Positions 1-7,602 are shown, counted from the first letter of the stretch. The stretch: 11,102 nucleotides of DNA from Bifidobacterium sp. UBA744 (GCA_002298605.1 DBKS01000058.1:1-11102), one strand, 5' to 3'. Notes: generated by a model from the sequence alone, not told the origin. Translations and numbers: made by a program.

Positions 1-19
1 CCAACTGAGCTAATCGCCC
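1..19 (-). tRNA. tRNA gene, 5' end only, probably tRNA-Val
   Basis: Read on the minus strand, the first 19 bases are GGGCGATTAGCTCAGTTGG. This fits a tRNA start: a 7-nt acceptor strand GGGCGAT, the TA linker, the D-stem GCTC and the start of the D-loop. The acceptor sequence is like that of many bacterial tRNA-Val genes, but the anticodon lies outside the window, so the isotype is a guess from the acceptor end. A TATATA stretch at 25-30 (minus) lies just upstream and could be part of its promoter, although no -35 box is evident. The gene is divergent from the DivIVA-type gene. Confidence 0.72.
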
Positions 20-91
20 GAACGTATATAGCGTAGCGCATGGTGGGGTCGGTGTGTGCCGGCTCGTGTTGCGCTGGTCGCGTGCGTCGCA

Positions 92-121
92 TTGGTCACG
101 TAAGGTGTAGCGTAGTGTAAT
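92..121 (+). promoter_or_regulatory. possible promoter of the DivIVA-repeat gene
   Basis: A TGTAAT box at 116-121 matches the -10 consensus at five of six bases. TTGGTC at 92-97 is a weak -35 candidate 18 nt upstream. The box lies 24 nt before the ATG at 146 and leaves room for the strong Shine-Dalgarno AGGAGG at 132-137. The -35 match is poor, so this is tentative. Confidence 0.35.
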
Positions 122-145
122 CCCTCGTCGTAGGAGGTACGTCCC

Positions 146-1639
146 ATGTCGGAACAATCCGAGAACGCCGGTCGCGGCCCTGTGATCGCCCGAGCCGGCA
201 AACGCAAGTGGGGGTATGACGTCGAACAGGTAGATCAGTTTCTCGCCCGAGCCCACGAACTGTATGACAGTGTCGAGCCCAAGCTGACTCAACGTGACAT
301 TCAGCGGGCTTCCTTCGACTTGGTGAAAAACGGATATGTCATCGCGCAGGTGGATGCCGCGTTGTCGCGCCTCGAGCGCGCCGTGGTGGACAAGCACACC
401 ACATGGGAACTCGAGCATAACGGCCGTATTCCGTTCAGGGCGCAGAGCGAGGCCATGCTGGCCTCGTTGGAGACGCATTACCGTCGCGAGGCGAAGCGTC
501 GTTTCAAGGATGGCCTGGGGAAGAAGCCCAGCTATGATCGCAAGCAGGTGGATCGGCTGGTTGACCAGATCATCGCCAAGGTTTCGGACGAGCTGGGAGT
601 CGAAGGCGCCCAGCCGCTGGATTCCAAGCAGCTGAGCGACATCACCGCGGCTCGGGTCGCCAATGTGGTCTTCACTCAGCGTGCGGGCAAGCGCGGCTAT
701 GATGAGCGTGCAGTGGATTATTATCTCGATGTCGCCGTGCAGCTGTTGTCTCGTTTGGAGTCATACGCACGGGTGAAGGATTATGCGTCCGAGCCCTCCG
801 GCTCCATGCCTGTGAAGGCTGCCGCGCCCGCCGCGTCAGCCGGGCCTCGTACCGAAGTCATCGCCCCGCTTTTCCCCGGGGACGATGCCGGGACGACCGG
901 GCCCGCCGTTTCGGCGTCATCCGCTCCGATCGCTTCGGCTGCGAATGATTTTTCCAAGTTGACGGCGGAGGAGCATTCCATTTTCAAGCCTGCTCCTGCG
1001 GCGGCGAAGGTTTCGGCCGTTCCTCCGGTTCCGTCCGCTTCTCCGGCACCTGCCGCACCTGCCGTTCCTCCGGTTCCGTCCGCTTCGCCTGCCTCGTCCG
1101 CGCCTGTCGTGGCGCCCGCGGCGAGTGGTTCGCTTGCGGCTCTTGCCAAGTCCGTCGGGCGGCATTCCCAGGAGCCGTCCGTCGAGTCCGCTCCAACCGA
1201 GGCCGTGCCTCCCGTAGCCGTCGCGTCTGAAGCTCCGCTACCGCCTGCTGCATCGTCTGCCGTGTCGTCTGTCGTGCCGCCTGCCGCATCGCGTGAAGTT
1301 CTTGCGGAGCCTGTGGCGCCGGTGGCGGCTCCTGCGACTTCCGCGGCCCCCGAACCCGTGCCGGCCCGGGAGGCTGCCGCCCCGATTGAGCGGCCCGCCG
1401 CCACCGCGCCTGCGGCCAATGTCGCATTCCCCATCGGTGCCGAGTCTCAGACTGCATCGGCAAAGGACGATGGCGATGCCGACCAGTACCTGACGAATCT
1501 GCTGAGCAACACGTCATTCCCGAAAGTCGATCTCGATATTCCGGATCTCACCTTCCCCTCGCTGAATGACAACGGAAACGATGTCAACCAGCCGAAGGCC
1601 GACACCCCCGATGTGAATGGCGACCAGCAGGGCCGCTAG
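146..1639 (+). CDS. DivIVA-domain repeat protein with Pro/Ala-rich region
   Basis: A 497-residue protein of the actinobacterial DivIVA-domain-repeat kind. The short motif of the DivIVA N-terminus, GYDxxxVDxxL, recurs about four times: residues 19-40 (KWGYDVEQVDQFL), 57-80 (KNGYVIAQVDAAL), 127-143 (PSYDRKQVDRLV) and 176-207 (KRGYDERAVDYYL). Residues 215-440 are low-complexity Pro/Ala/Ser/Val sequence, probably disordered, and the tail (441-497) is Asp/Asn-rich. No signal peptide or membrane segment is visible, so it is probably cytoplasmic. By family analogy it may act in polar growth or division scaffolding, but this is inference because the long coiled coil of true DivIVA/Wag31 is absent. 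The ATG at 146 is well supported by AGGAGG at 132-137. Its 3' end overlaps the predicted dxr start by 23 nt. Confidence 0.85.
   Translation: MSEQSENAGRGPVIARAGKRKWGYDVEQVDQFLARAHELYDSVEPKLTQRDIQRASFDLVKNGYVIAQVDAALSRLERAVVDKHTTWELEHNGRIPFRAQSEAMLASLETHYRREAKRRFKDGLGKKPSYDRKQVDRLVDQIIAKVSDELGVEGAQPLDSKQLSDITAARVANVVFTQRAGKRGYDERAVDYYLDVAVQLLSRLESYARVKDYASEPSGSMPVKAAAPAASAGPRTEVIAPLFPGDDAGTTGPAVSASSAPIASAANDFSKLTAEEHSIFKPAPAAAKVSAVPPVPSASPAPAAPAVPPVPSASPASSAPVVAPAASGSLAALAKSVGRHSQEPSVESAPTEAVPPVAVASEAPLPPAASSAVSSVVPPAASREVLAEPVAPVAAPATSAAPEPVPAREAAAPIERPAATAPAANVAFPIGAESQTASAKDDGDADQYLTNLLSNTSFPKVDLDIPDLTFPSLNDNGNDVNQPKADTPDVNGDQQGR
1016..1086 (+). repeat. 45-bp-period repeat in the Pro/Ala region
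   Basis: The same 26 bases occur at 1016-1041 and 1061-1086, each beginning GCCGTTCCTCCGG. They encode AVPPVPSAS at residues 291-299 and 306-314 of the DivIVA-repeat protein. The period of 45 bp is 15 codons, so a change in copy number would keep the frame. Confidence 0.85.
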
Positions 1640-2936
1640 TGTTGGTTGTGTGTCAGAGGGATTTTCAACAGAACAGCTATCAGCATCAGCGCCGGTGAAC
1701 GGTCGCGCCGTATCGTCCGGGCCTCTGCGCCCTGCATCCGGCGACTGGCATCGAACCGTCACGCTACTGGGGTCCACCGGGTCCATCGGCACCCAGGGGC
1801 TTGACGTCATCGCACGCCATCCCGAGCGTTTCTCGGTGGATGGTCTGGCGGCGGGCGGAGCCCACATCGACCTGTTGGCCCGGCAAGTCGCCCGTTTCCA
1901 TGCCCGTCATGTTGCCATTTTCGACGTTTCCAAAGTCGGGCGGCTTCAACAGGCGCTGGATAGTCAGGGGGTCAGGCCCGGCGCTGATGTTACGATAACC
2001 GCCGGCCCCGAAGCGGTGATCGCGCTGGCCGGCGGCGGCGCCGACGTCGTACTGAACGGCATCACCGGTTCCATTGGCCTGGAACCGTCTATCGCGGCGC
2101 TGAAGGCCGGATCGCAGTTGGCGCTCGCCAATAAGGAATCCGTGGTCGCCGGCGGCCACCTATTATTTGATTCGGCTGTGCGGCCCAATCAGATCAATCC
2201 GGTCGATTCCGAGCATTCCGCCATATGGCAGTCGCTGCGGTCCGGCGTTCATGGTGAGGTCGCCAAGCTGGTCGTCACGGCGTCCGGCGGCCCGTTCCGC
2301 GGTATGACCCGTGACCAGATGCGTGATGTCACCCCAGAGCAGGCGCTGCATCATCCGACGTGGAATATGGGGCCGGTTGTCACCATTAACTCCTCAACCC
2401 TGATGAATAAGGGGCTGGAGGTTATCGAGGCGTCCCGACTGTTTGGCATTCCGCCGGAGCGCATTGAGGTGACGGTGCATCCGCAGTCCATAGTGCATTC
2501 GATGGTGGAATTCGTCGATGGCGCCACGATCGGCCAGGCCTCTCCGCCGGATATGCGCCTGCCGATCGCCCTGGGGCTGTCCGCGCCGGATCGCCTTGGC
2601 GACGTGGCGCGGCCCTGCGACTGGACCAAAGCGGCTACCTGGACGTTCGAACCACTGGATGATGAGGCGTTCCCCGCGGTGCAGCTCGCCCGCCATTGCA
2701 TTGCCGCGTCCGAAAAGCATACGGCTGTGCTGAACGCCGCGAATGAGCAGGCCGTCCACGCGTTTCTGGAGCATCGCCTTCCGTATCTCGGTATTGTCGA
2801 CACGGTTCGGTCCGTGATCGACGCCATGGATGCCGAATTGCGCGGCGCCCCGAAGTTCCGAGACGTGGAGGAAATGGGTCAGGTCGAGCTTGAGGCCCGT
2901 CGTCGTGCTGATCTTCTGATAGACAAGGCCTTGTGA
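1617..2936 (+). CDS. dxr: 1-deoxy-D-xylulose 5-phosphate reductoisomerase
   Basis: Dxr (IspC) converts 1-deoxy-D-xylulose 5-phosphate to 2-C-methyl-D-erythritol 4-phosphate with NADPH, the first committed step of the MEP isoprenoid pathway. With this start it has 439 residues. The NADPH-binding GSTGSIG is at 52-58 and ANKES at 171-175. The metal and substrate site PVDSEHSAIW includes D197, S198 and E199. SGGPFR starts at S223, H246 lies in HPTWNMG, and MNKGLE holds N264, K265 and E268, matching the E. coli catalytic residues. The family normally begins close to the GSTGSIG motif, so about 40 N-terminal residues are extra. No Shine-Dalgarno precedes ATG 1617; GTG 1650 or GTG 1695 are possible starts, also without a clear site. 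It overlaps the preceding gene by 23 nt and ispG by 4 nt, suggesting translational coupling. Confidence 0.95.
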   Translation: MATSRAASVGCVSEGFSTEQLSASAPVNGRAVSSGPLRPASGDWHRTVTLLGSTGSIGTQGLDVIARHPERFSVDGLAAGGAHIDLLARQVARFHARHVAIFDVSKVGRLQQALDSQGVRPGADVTITAGPEAVIALAGGGADVVLNGITGSIGLEPSIAALKAGSQLALANKESVVAGGHLLFDSAVRPNQINPVDSEHSAIWQSLRSGVHGEVAKLVVTASGGPFRGMTRDQMRDVTPEQALHHPTWNMGPVVTINSSTLMNKGLEVIEASRLFGIPPERIEVTVHPQSIVHSMVEFVDGATIGQASPPDMRLPIALGLSAPDRLGDVARPCDWTKAATWTFEPLDDEAFPAVQLARHCIAASEKHTAVLNAANEQAVHAFLEHRLPYLGIVDTVRSVIDAMDAELRGAPKFRDVEEMGQVELEARRRADLLIDKAL

Positions 2937-4186
2937 ACGTGAGCGATATGAATTCAAGTTCGAATGCGGACCTCGGCGGTACGCCGGGTTTCCGCAAAAC
3001 CGGTGAGGCGTCGTATGCGGCGTCGCCTCTGCATGCGCGTCGTGCGACGCGTCGCATCATGGTCGGTTCCGTGCCGGTGGGCGGCGGAGCGCCGATTTCC
3101 GTGCAGTCCATGACCAACACCACCACGGCGGACGTGCCGGCCACCCTGCAGCAGATCGCCGAGTTGACCGCCGCCGGATGCGATATCGTGCGCGTGGCGG
3201 TGCCCAGCCAGGACGATGCCGACGCATTGCCCGCCATCGTCGCCAAATCGCCGATTCCGGTGATCGCCGACATTCACTTTCAGAGCAAATACGTGTTCCA
3301 GGCCATCGATGCCGGATGTGCGGCCGTGCGCGTCAATCCGGGCAATATCCGCAAGTTCGATCAGGTTGGCCCCGATATTTGCAAGGCGGCCACCGATGCG
3401 GGCGTCTCATTGCGCATTGGCGTGAACGCCGGTTCGCTCGACAAGGAGCTGTACGCCAAATACGGCGGTCCCACGCCCGAGGCGCTGGTCGCTTCCGCCC
3501 TCAAGGAAGCGCATATGTTCGAGGACGTCGGGTTCCATGATTTCAAGATCTCCGTCAAGCACCACGATGTGATCACCACCGTCCAGACGTATCGTTTGCT
3601 GGCCTCCAAAGGCGATTGGCCGCTGCATCTCGGCGTCACCGAGGCCGGGCCGGCATGGCAGGGCACCATCAAGTCCTGTCTGGCGTTCGGGGCGCTGCTG
3701 TCCGAGGGAATCGGCGACACGATTCGCGTATCGTTGTCCGCCCCTCCGGTCGAGGAGGTGAAGGTCGGCTGCAAGCTGCTGGAATACATGGGCCTGCGCA
3801 AGCGCCATTTCGACATCATTTCCTGCCCGAGCTGCGGTCGCGCGCAGGTTGACGTGATTCAGCTCGCCAATGCCGTGACCGAAGGTCTGAAGGGCATCAC
3901 CGCGCCGATTCGCGTGGCCGTTATGGGCTGCATCGTCAACGGGCCGGGCGAGGCCCGCGAGGCTGACCTTGGCGTGGCCTCCGGCAATGGCAAGGGCCAG
4001 ATTTTCATCAAGGGCAAGGTCATCGAAACCGTGCCGGAGGATCAGATCGTCGAAACCCTGCTGGCAAAGGCGCAGGACATCGCCGCGACCATGGAGAGCA
4101 ATGGCGGCGGCGCCAACGGGGGAGTGCGGTCTTCCGCCGCCGGTCCGATCGTGGTGCCGATCACCCATCGGGGTGGAAGTCGCTAG
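2933..4186 (+). CDS. ispG: 4-hydroxy-3-methylbut-2-en-1-yl diphosphate synthase
   Basis: IspG (GcpE) is the [4Fe-4S] enzyme that turns methylerythritol cyclodiphosphate into HMBPP, the penultimate MEP-pathway step. It has 417 residues. The N-terminal TIM-barrel part holds VQSMTNTTTADV (57-68) and ADIHFQSKY (112-120). The C-terminal iron-sulfur part has CPSC (C298, C301) and MGCIVNGPGE (C333, E340), the three cysteines and glutamate known to bind the cluster. About 30 Gly/Ser-rich residues after 388 are an extra tail. The GTG start overlaps the dxr stop as GTGA, so translation is probably coupled. GTG 2939 and ATG 2948 are alternative starts, and the real protein may begin near residue 6. A site-2-protease gene often sits between dxr and ispG in actinobacteria, and it is absent here. 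Confidence 0.96.
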   Translation: MNVSDMNSSSNADLGGTPGFRKTGEASYAASPLHARRATRRIMVGSVPVGGGAPISVQSMTNTTTADVPATLQQIAELTAAGCDIVRVAVPSQDDADALPAIVAKSPIPVIADIHFQSKYVFQAIDAGCAAVRVNPGNIRKFDQVGPDICKAATDAGVSLRIGVNAGSLDKELYAKYGGPTPEALVASALKEAHMFEDVGFHDFKISVKHHDVITTVQTYRLLASKGDWPLHLGVTEAGPAWQGTIKSCLAFGALLSEGIGDTIRVSLSAPPVEEVKVGCKLLEYMGLRKRHFDIISCPSCGRAQVDVIQLANAVTEGLKGITAPIRVAVMGCIVNGPGEAREADLGVASGNGKGQIFIKGKVIETVPEDQIVETLLAKAQDIAATMESNGGGANGGVRSSAAGPIVVPITHRGGSR

Positions 4187-4196
4187 CAGGTGTTGT

Positions 4197-4222
4197 GCGG
4201 GGCGGGAGCTGTTTCGCCTCGC
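4197..4222 (+). terminator. GC-rich hairpin after ispG, weak terminator candidate
   Basis: GCGGGGCG (4197-4204) pairs with CGCCTCGC (4215-4222) with one G-U wobble across a 10-nt loop, 10 nt after the ispG stop. No T-run follows. It may end or attenuate the dxr-ispG transcript or simply be structured leader for the next gene. Confidence 0.3.
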
Positions 4223-4254
4223 TCTGCGCATAACCGGTGTTCGGCGCGAATGGA

Positions 4255-4260
4255 TAGAAT
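4255..4260 (+). promoter_or_regulatory. possible -10 box upstream of the hydrolase gene
   Basis: TAGAAT matches the -10 consensus at five of six bases and ends 6 nt before GTG 4267. A transcript from it would start at or next to that GTG and so could be leaderless. No convincing -35 box is visible, which keeps this tentative. Confidence 0.35.
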
Positions 4261-4266
4261 AACGGG

Positions 4267-6000
4267 GTGTCGATGAACGAACGGGTACCTCAGCATGCCG
4301 GGATGGCGCAGTCGACTGCCGAATCGCAGCCCCAGCCATGGACATCGAGGCGCCGGTTGAGGACGAGCCTTCCCATCTTCATCATGCTGCTTGGCCTCTT
4401 GGTCACCATTTCGAACCTGTCGAACATTTCTTGGCGCAATGAGCCCCTGGGTCAGACAATGGAGAGTCTGTCGTCCGATACGTCCGTCAGTTTCGACAAT
4501 CCGGCAGGCGTGTCGCTGCCCACCCGTGGCGCCTACGAAGTCGAGGTCCTGGAAGACGACATGACGGTGACCCGCGCCTCAACTGGTGAGCGTGAGGACC
4601 TGCATCTGGTGGTGCGCATGCCCAAAGGGGTCGACGGCAAGATCCCCGGCGTGGTGTTCATGCATGGCGCCGGCTATGGGCTGGCCAAGGATTGGTTCAT
4701 TGACGTGGGCGATGATCTCGCGTCGGCCGGGTTCGCCACTATCGTCATAGACAAGCCGGTGTGGAGCACCAACGACCTCACACGCGATTATCCGGCTTCC
4801 GCCGACGCATATGAGCAGGCGGCCGAATATCTCCGGGCCCTGCCGAATGTGGATGCGGATAAAATCGGCATTTACGCCACGTCGGAAAGCACGTGGATCA
4901 GTGCGTTTCTGCTGGAGCGGGACCCGCGCATCGCCTTCCAGATCCTCGTCAGCCCGATGGTGGACACGCCGCGACATGAGCTGGGCTTCCTCGCGGCCCA
5001 GGATTTCGCGCTGGTGGGGGCGCATCCGGGGTATCAGTCCATCGTCCGTCGCGTGTTCAGCACCGATCTTGCCATATTCGGCCTGACCAATTTCGATATC
5101 AACACCAATCTGCCTCGAGCATATGCCGTGCCCACATTCGTGGCATACGGGTCGAAGGATGTGATGACCGCTCAGGTCGAGGGTGCGGCCGACATTTTCG
5201 AGCGGGCGCACGCCGCGGGCAACTGGGATGTGACGGTGAGAAGCTACCCGGTGGCGAATCATGTGCTGCGCATCGGTGATGAGGAGGATGGCGATACCAA
5301 GCTTGCTGATCATTTTGAAGACGATATGGTGGACTGGGCTGTCGGCAAGGTCCGAGGTCTGACGCAGACGGACGTCAAGGTCGCCGGCACCGACATTTAT
5401 CAGTCGATCGCGGTTCCCAAGGACCTGTATGCCCATCGCACCCTGACGGTGTACATGGTGGCGGTGCATGCACTCGCCATTGTGCTTCTGCTCGCCGCCG
5501 CGGTGATCGGCCTGATCGCGCTGATTCGCAAGATCAGATACGCGATCCGTCGTCGCCATGGGCCGGCCCTCGGCTTCATCAACGGCTTTGGCGGCATTCT
5601 GGCCGTCCTGACGCTGACTACGCTGGGCACCTTGTATCTGTTCGGCTCCGGTATCGCGCAAGTGGTGATGCAGATTGTCTCATTGATATGGGGAGCCGCA
5701 CCGAACAGCCCGGATATGGTGTATTGGAGTTGGCCGGTTATCCAGACGGTGACCACATTGGTGGTGTGGGCATGGTCGCGGGTGCTTGCCCGTTTGATCG
5801 AGGTGGCGTCGGCATTGGGCTACACCAGCATGGGCCCCCGTCGCTTGATCCGTCAGATCCGTTCCGGCGAATTCACCCGGCGGATCCACAAGCCGCTGAT
5901 TGCCACGACGCGGCTGGGGCGTGTGCAGTTCTGGGTCACCGCATCGGCCATGTTCGCCGTATTATTGGTTTTTGCCTTCTGGGGCATGTTTATTTACTAG
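4267..6000 (+). CDS. membrane-anchored alpha/beta-hydrolase
   Basis: A 577-residue protein with an alpha/beta-hydrolase domain held between membrane segments. A hydrophobic stretch at 35-53 follows an Arg-rich N-terminus and is probably an uncleaved anchor. The hydrolase part is about residues 85-365: VVFMHGAG (129-136) is the oxyanion-hole strand, S206 in YATSES is the likely nucleophile, D298 in YGSKD the acid and H332 in ANHV the base. The nucleophile elbow is A-x-S-x-S rather than G-x-S-x-G. About four more hydrophobic segments follow, near 393-420, 437-475, 488-512 and 553-576. By topology the catalytic domain probably faces outside, but this is inferred. The substrate is unknown; an esterase or peptidase of the COG1073 type is likely. 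The start is GTG 4267, or ATG 4273 with GGGGTG (4264-4269) as a close Shine-Dalgarno. Confidence 0.8.
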   Translation: MSMNERVPQHAGMAQSTAESQPQPWTSRRRLRTSLPIFIMLLGLLVTISNLSNISWRNEPLGQTMESLSSDTSVSFDNPAGVSLPTRGAYEVEVLEDDMTVTRASTGEREDLHLVVRMPKGVDGKIPGVVFMHGAGYGLAKDWFIDVGDDLASAGFATIVIDKPVWSTNDLTRDYPASADAYEQAAEYLRALPNVDADKIGIYATSESTWISAFLLERDPRIAFQILVSPMVDTPRHELGFLAAQDFALVGAHPGYQSIVRRVFSTDLAIFGLTNFDINTNLPRAYAVPTFVAYGSKDVMTAQVEGAADIFERAHAAGNWDVTVRSYPVANHVLRIGDEEDGDTKLADHFEDDMVDWAVGKVRGLTQTDVKVAGTDIYQSIAVPKDLYAHRTLTVYMVAVHALAIVLLLAAAVIGLIALIRKIRYAIRRRHGPALGFINGFGGILAVLTLTTLGTLYLFGSGIAQVVMQIVSLIWGAAPNSPDMVYWSWPVIQTVTTLVVWAWSRVLARLIEVASALGYTSMGPRRLIRQIRSGEFTRRIHKPLIATTRLGRVQFWVTASAMFAVLLVFAFWGMFIY

Positions 6001-6019
6001 CGATGGGGGGTGCCGTGCC

Positions 6020-6766
6020 ATGCCGCTGTATCGTGACGAGGGTGTGGTGCTGCGCACGGCCAAATTGGGCGAGGCCGATCGTATCATCTGGCTGTTCACG
6101 CGGTCCCATGGCAAGATTCGAGCCGTAGCCAAAGGCGTGCGACGTGCCAGATCGCGGTTTGGCGCCCGTCTGGAGCCGTTTATGCGCGCCGACGTGCTGG
6201 TGAGTACCGGCCGATCGCTTGATGTGGTTGCTCAGGCCGAGACCATCGCCGCCTATGCCGATCGTATCGTCTCCGACTACGACTCGTATACGGCCGCGAA
6301 TGTGATGGTCGAGACGGCCGACAAAGTGGTGTCCGCGGAGCGCGAGCCGTCCCCGGTGCATTACCGGCTGCTGGTCGCCGCACTGTCGGCGCTCGCCCGT
6401 GGTCTGCACAATCCGGCGTGCATCGGCGACTCCTATGTGCTGCGCGCATTGGCCGTCGCCGGTTGGAGCCCGCGTCTTGACTCCTGTGTGGTGTGCGGGG
6501 GAGCGGTCGATGACGCGCAGGCGTTTTTTTCCGCCGCCGCGGGCGGCCTTATGTGCCAGGCGGATCATACGCCGGAGTCCCGGCGACTGCATGGGGGGGT
6601 GCCCGCGCAACTCGCCGCGCTTTCCGATGGCGATTGGAGCGTGTTGGATGCGCTGTGCGGCGCGGGAGGGCCGGGGCTCAATGGACAGACCCGGCATATT
6701 GTCGAGGAATGGGGCGCATATTATCTGGAACATCCGATTCGTTCGCTGCGAATGCTACATTCCTGA
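6020..6766 (+). CDS. recO: DNA repair protein RecO
   Basis: RecO binds single-stranded DNA and, with RecR (and RecF), loads RecA on SSB-coated gaps. The 248-residue protein starts MPLYRDEGVVLRTAKLGEAD, the typical OB-fold N-terminus. LFTRSHGKIRAVAKGVR (25-41) is also characteristic. The helical C-terminal domain carries a zinc-type motif with C156, C159 and C179, where H183 stands where a fourth cysteine is usual. The reading frame stays open upstream to 5900, but that part lies in the hydrolase gene. ATG 6020 has a G-rich ribosome-binding stretch (6005-6010) and the family's expected N-terminus. It begins 19 nt after the hydrolase and ends 3 nt before uppS. A T7 run (6524-6530) and a G7 run (6593-6599) lie in the coding sequence. 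Confidence 0.93.
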   Translation: MPLYRDEGVVLRTAKLGEADRIIWLFTRSHGKIRAVAKGVRRARSRFGARLEPFMRADVLVSTGRSLDVVAQAETIAAYADRIVSDYDSYTAANVMVETADKVVSAEREPSPVHYRLLVAALSALARGLHNPACIGDSYVLRALAVAGWSPRLDSCVVCGGAVDDAQAFFSAAAGGLMCQADHTPESRRLHGGVPAQLAALSDGDWSVLDALCGAGGPGLNGQTRHIVEEWGAYYLEHPIRSLRMLHS

Positions 6767-6769
6767 ACT

Positions 6770-7558
6770 ATGGCTTTTGAACATGTCGACTACACGTCAC
6801 TGGATATTCCGGCGGCGCCTTTTTCCAACCCCGCTATCATTCCGGACTTTCCCAAGGACAAGGTGCCGCGTCATGTCGGCGTGATTATGGACGGCAATGG
6901 CCGCTGGGCCAAGGAGCGCGGCATGATTCGCACGAATGGCCATCAGGCCGCCGAACCGGTGGTGTTCGACACGATCGCCGGTGCCATCGAAGCCGGCGTG
7001 CGGTACCTGTCGCTGTACACCTTCTCGACTGAGAATTGGAAGCGCAGCCCGCAGGAGGTGCGTTTTCTGATGGGCTTCTCCCGTGAGATCATCCATCGGC
7101 GTGTGGCTCAGATGGACGACTGGGGGGTGCGCGTGCGGTGGTCCGGCCGGCGGCCCAAACTGTGGAAGTCGGTGATCGACGAGCTTGAAGTCGCCATGGA
7201 GCGCACCAAGAACAACAAGGTGATCGACGTGGTGTTCTGCATCAACTACGGCGGCCGTGCCGAAATCGCCGATGCCTGCGCCGCGATTGCCCGCGAGGTC
7301 CGCGACGGCAGGATTTCCGGTGATCGCGTCACCGAGAAGATGATCGCCGACCATCTGTACAACCCCGACATCCCCGACTGCGATTTGGTGATTCGCACTT
7401 CCGGTGAACAACGGACGTCGAACTTCCTGCCATGGGAGGCTGCCTACGCCGAACTTGACTTTGTGTCCGAACTGTTCCCCGATTGCGGTCGCAAGGTGCT
7501 GTGGCGTTCGATAGACCACTACATCCATCGCGACCGTCGCTTTGGCGGCGTTAAATAG
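6770..7558 (+). CDS. uppS: undecaprenyl diphosphate synthase (cis-prenyltransferase)
   Basis: A cis-prenyltransferase that adds isopentenyl diphosphate units in Z configuration to make the C55 lipid carrier for peptidoglycan and glycan export. It has 262 residues, a usual length. The signature MDGNGRWA is at 40-47 with the Mg-binding D41. H58 (TNGHQA) and the FSTENWKR segment (85-92) are conserved. The IPP-binding block RTSGEQRTSNFLPWE runs from R209 to E223, including R215. An N-terminal stretch of about 30 residues precedes the core, common in actinobacterial forms. The gene follows recO by 3 nt with no clear Shine-Dalgarno, so it is probably translated by coupling. It uses products of the MEP pathway to which dxr and ispG belong. 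Another cis-prenyltransferase specificity, such as a shorter chain, cannot be excluded. Confidence 0.95.
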   Translation: MAFEHVDYTSLDIPAAPFSNPAIIPDFPKDKVPRHVGVIMDGNGRWAKERGMIRTNGHQAAEPVVFDTIAGAIEAGVRYLSLYTFSTENWKRSPQEVRFLMGFSREIIHRRVAQMDDWGVRVRWSGRRPKLWKSVIDELEVAMERTKNNKVIDVVFCINYGGRAEIADACAAIAREVRDGRISGDRVTEKMIADHLYNPDIPDCDLVIRTSGEQRTSNFLPWEAAYAELDFVSELFPDCGRKVLWRSIDHYIHRDRRFGGVK

Positions 7559-7602
7559 TGGTTCGGTAGCGCACGACCGGTGCAATTGGCCCGTGCTGCT
7601 CG

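Noticed and set aside
781..1434. Long minus-strand open frame (217 codons) opposite the Pro/Ala region
   Set aside because: It is the complement of GC-rich Ala/Pro codons, gives an Ala/Gly/Thr-rich product with no recognisable family, and lies wholly inside a well-supported gene.
3407..4345. Minus-strand open frame of 312 codons opposite ispG
   Set aside because: It is antisense to strongly conserved IspG cluster motifs and has no recognisable domain or clear ribosome-binding site.
4579..5661. Minus-strand open frame of 360 codons opposite the hydrolase gene
   Set aside because: The plus-strand protein has clear hydrolase motifs and membrane segments. The antisense product has no recognisable motif and is rich in His and Arg as expected from a shadow frame.
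5900..6019. N-terminal extension of RecO by 40 residues
   Set aside because: The added residues overlap the hydrolase coding sequence in another frame and do not resemble RecO, while ATG 6020 gives the family's normal N-terminus.
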